Source: Tissierella sp. Yu-01 (GTDB lineage: Bacteria; Bacillota; Clostridia; Tissierellales; Tissierellaceae). Taken from it: a stretch of DNA of 64,000 nt. The position numbers and the translations under genes were made by a program. Below the pieces are notes generated by a model. It saw only the letters and a program-made list of their open reading frames with translations, searched no databases and was not told the origin of the DNA. Of the stretch, positions 63,917 through 64,000 are shown one piece after another. Location of the stretch: assembly GCF_029537395.1 (NCBI RefSeq), contig NZ_CP120677.1:744001-808000 (forward strand), in the 5' to 3' direction. The first letter of the stretch is position 1. The number at the start of each line of letters is the position of its first letter.

Positions 63917-64000
63917 TTATTCTTCGTTAGATTCTATTTGTTCACCCTGTTTAGCTTCAAGAACTGCATTAGCAATTGTTTCAGTTAATAATTTAACAGC
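63917..64000 (-). CDS. rpsB: 30S ribosomal protein S2, C-terminal end (partial)
   Basis: Only the last 27 codons and stop are in the window; the translation (AVKLLTETIANAVLEAKQGE, then an acidic tail) matches the S2 C-terminus. The rest lies beyond the edge. Its position before tsf is universal in Firmicutes. Confidence 0.85.
   Translation of the reverse strand, partial: AVKLLTETIANAVLEAKQGEQIESNEE

Noticed and set aside
1-64000. tRNA genes, rRNA genes and CRISPR arrays.
   Set aside because: No cloverleaf with a conserved TTCGANTC-type T arm, no rRNA-like stretch and no regularly spaced repeats were noticed; a tRNAscan and CRISPR finder run would settle this.

Overview
The window is a low-GC chromosomal segment of an anaerobic, endospore-forming Firmicute, most likely Clostridia/Tissierellia-like. 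The signs are A+T-rich codon use, strong AGGAGG ribosome sites, a SpoVS gene, a YmxH/YlmC-type sporulation protein, a ferredoxin-dependent 2-oxoacid oxidoreductase, an IspH-ribosomal protein S1 fusion, MutS/MutL without MutH, and long housekeeping runs in Firmicutes order. I see no tRNA, rRNA, CRISPR array or prophage.

Layout. (1) 1-4.5 kb, plus strand: site-2 protease, scpA-scpB, D-Ala-D-Ala carboxypeptidase, rluB-type pseudouridine synthase, mnmM. (2) 4.78-6.48 kb: a complete IS110-family element on the minus strand with a 435-residue DEDD transposase and a long structured 5' noncoding end that looks like a bridge RNA. (3) 6.5-10.1 kb: four-subunit 2-oxoacid:ferredoxin oxidoreductase plus an RpiR-type regulator. 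(4) 10.2-17.9 kb: BaiN-type flavoprotein, cmk-plsC-ispH/S1, then three tandem M42 aminopeptidases. (5) 18-27.1 kb: MerR-type regulator, miaB-mutS-mutL-miaA-hfq, methionine gamma-lyase-like protein. (6) 27.2-29.3 kb: lexA divergent from a YneA-like LysM protein with four LexA boxes between them, and a tyrosine recombinase. (7) 29.6-38.7 kb, minus strand: aminotransferase, PadR, PHP phosphoesterase, spoVS, rny, a four-gene Mre11-Rad50-like cassette with the ATPase split in separate genes, and recA with its own LexA box. (8) 38.7-64 kb, minus strand: cinA, pgsA, rimO, ftsK, a small-RNA candidate, tepA-like protease, ymxH, dut, M16 peptidase, polysaccharide deacetylase, pnp, rpsO, ribF, truB, nrnA, rbfA, infB, rnpM, nusA, rimP, ispG, rseP, cdsA, uppS, frr, pyrH, tsf and the 3' end of rpsB.

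How it fits together. The right half is the conserved translation, RNA-processing and envelope-lipid supercluster. Three genes usual in related clusters are missing from their slots: dxr (between cdsA and rseP), polC (between the rseP/ispG block and rimP) and ylxQ (between rnpM and infB). DNA repair is concentrated in the middle: lexA, the YneA-like division inhibitor and recA carry LexA boxes, and the Mre11/Rad50-like genes directly follow recA.

Most interesting. The IS110 element's ends can be placed because one loop of its predicted bridge RNA contains a 13-base match to the sequence that would form if the two element ends were joined in a circle. The second notable item is the split Mre11-Rad50 cassette behind recA. 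Third is an unassigned structured RNA candidate of about 185 nt between the tepA-like gene and ftsK.
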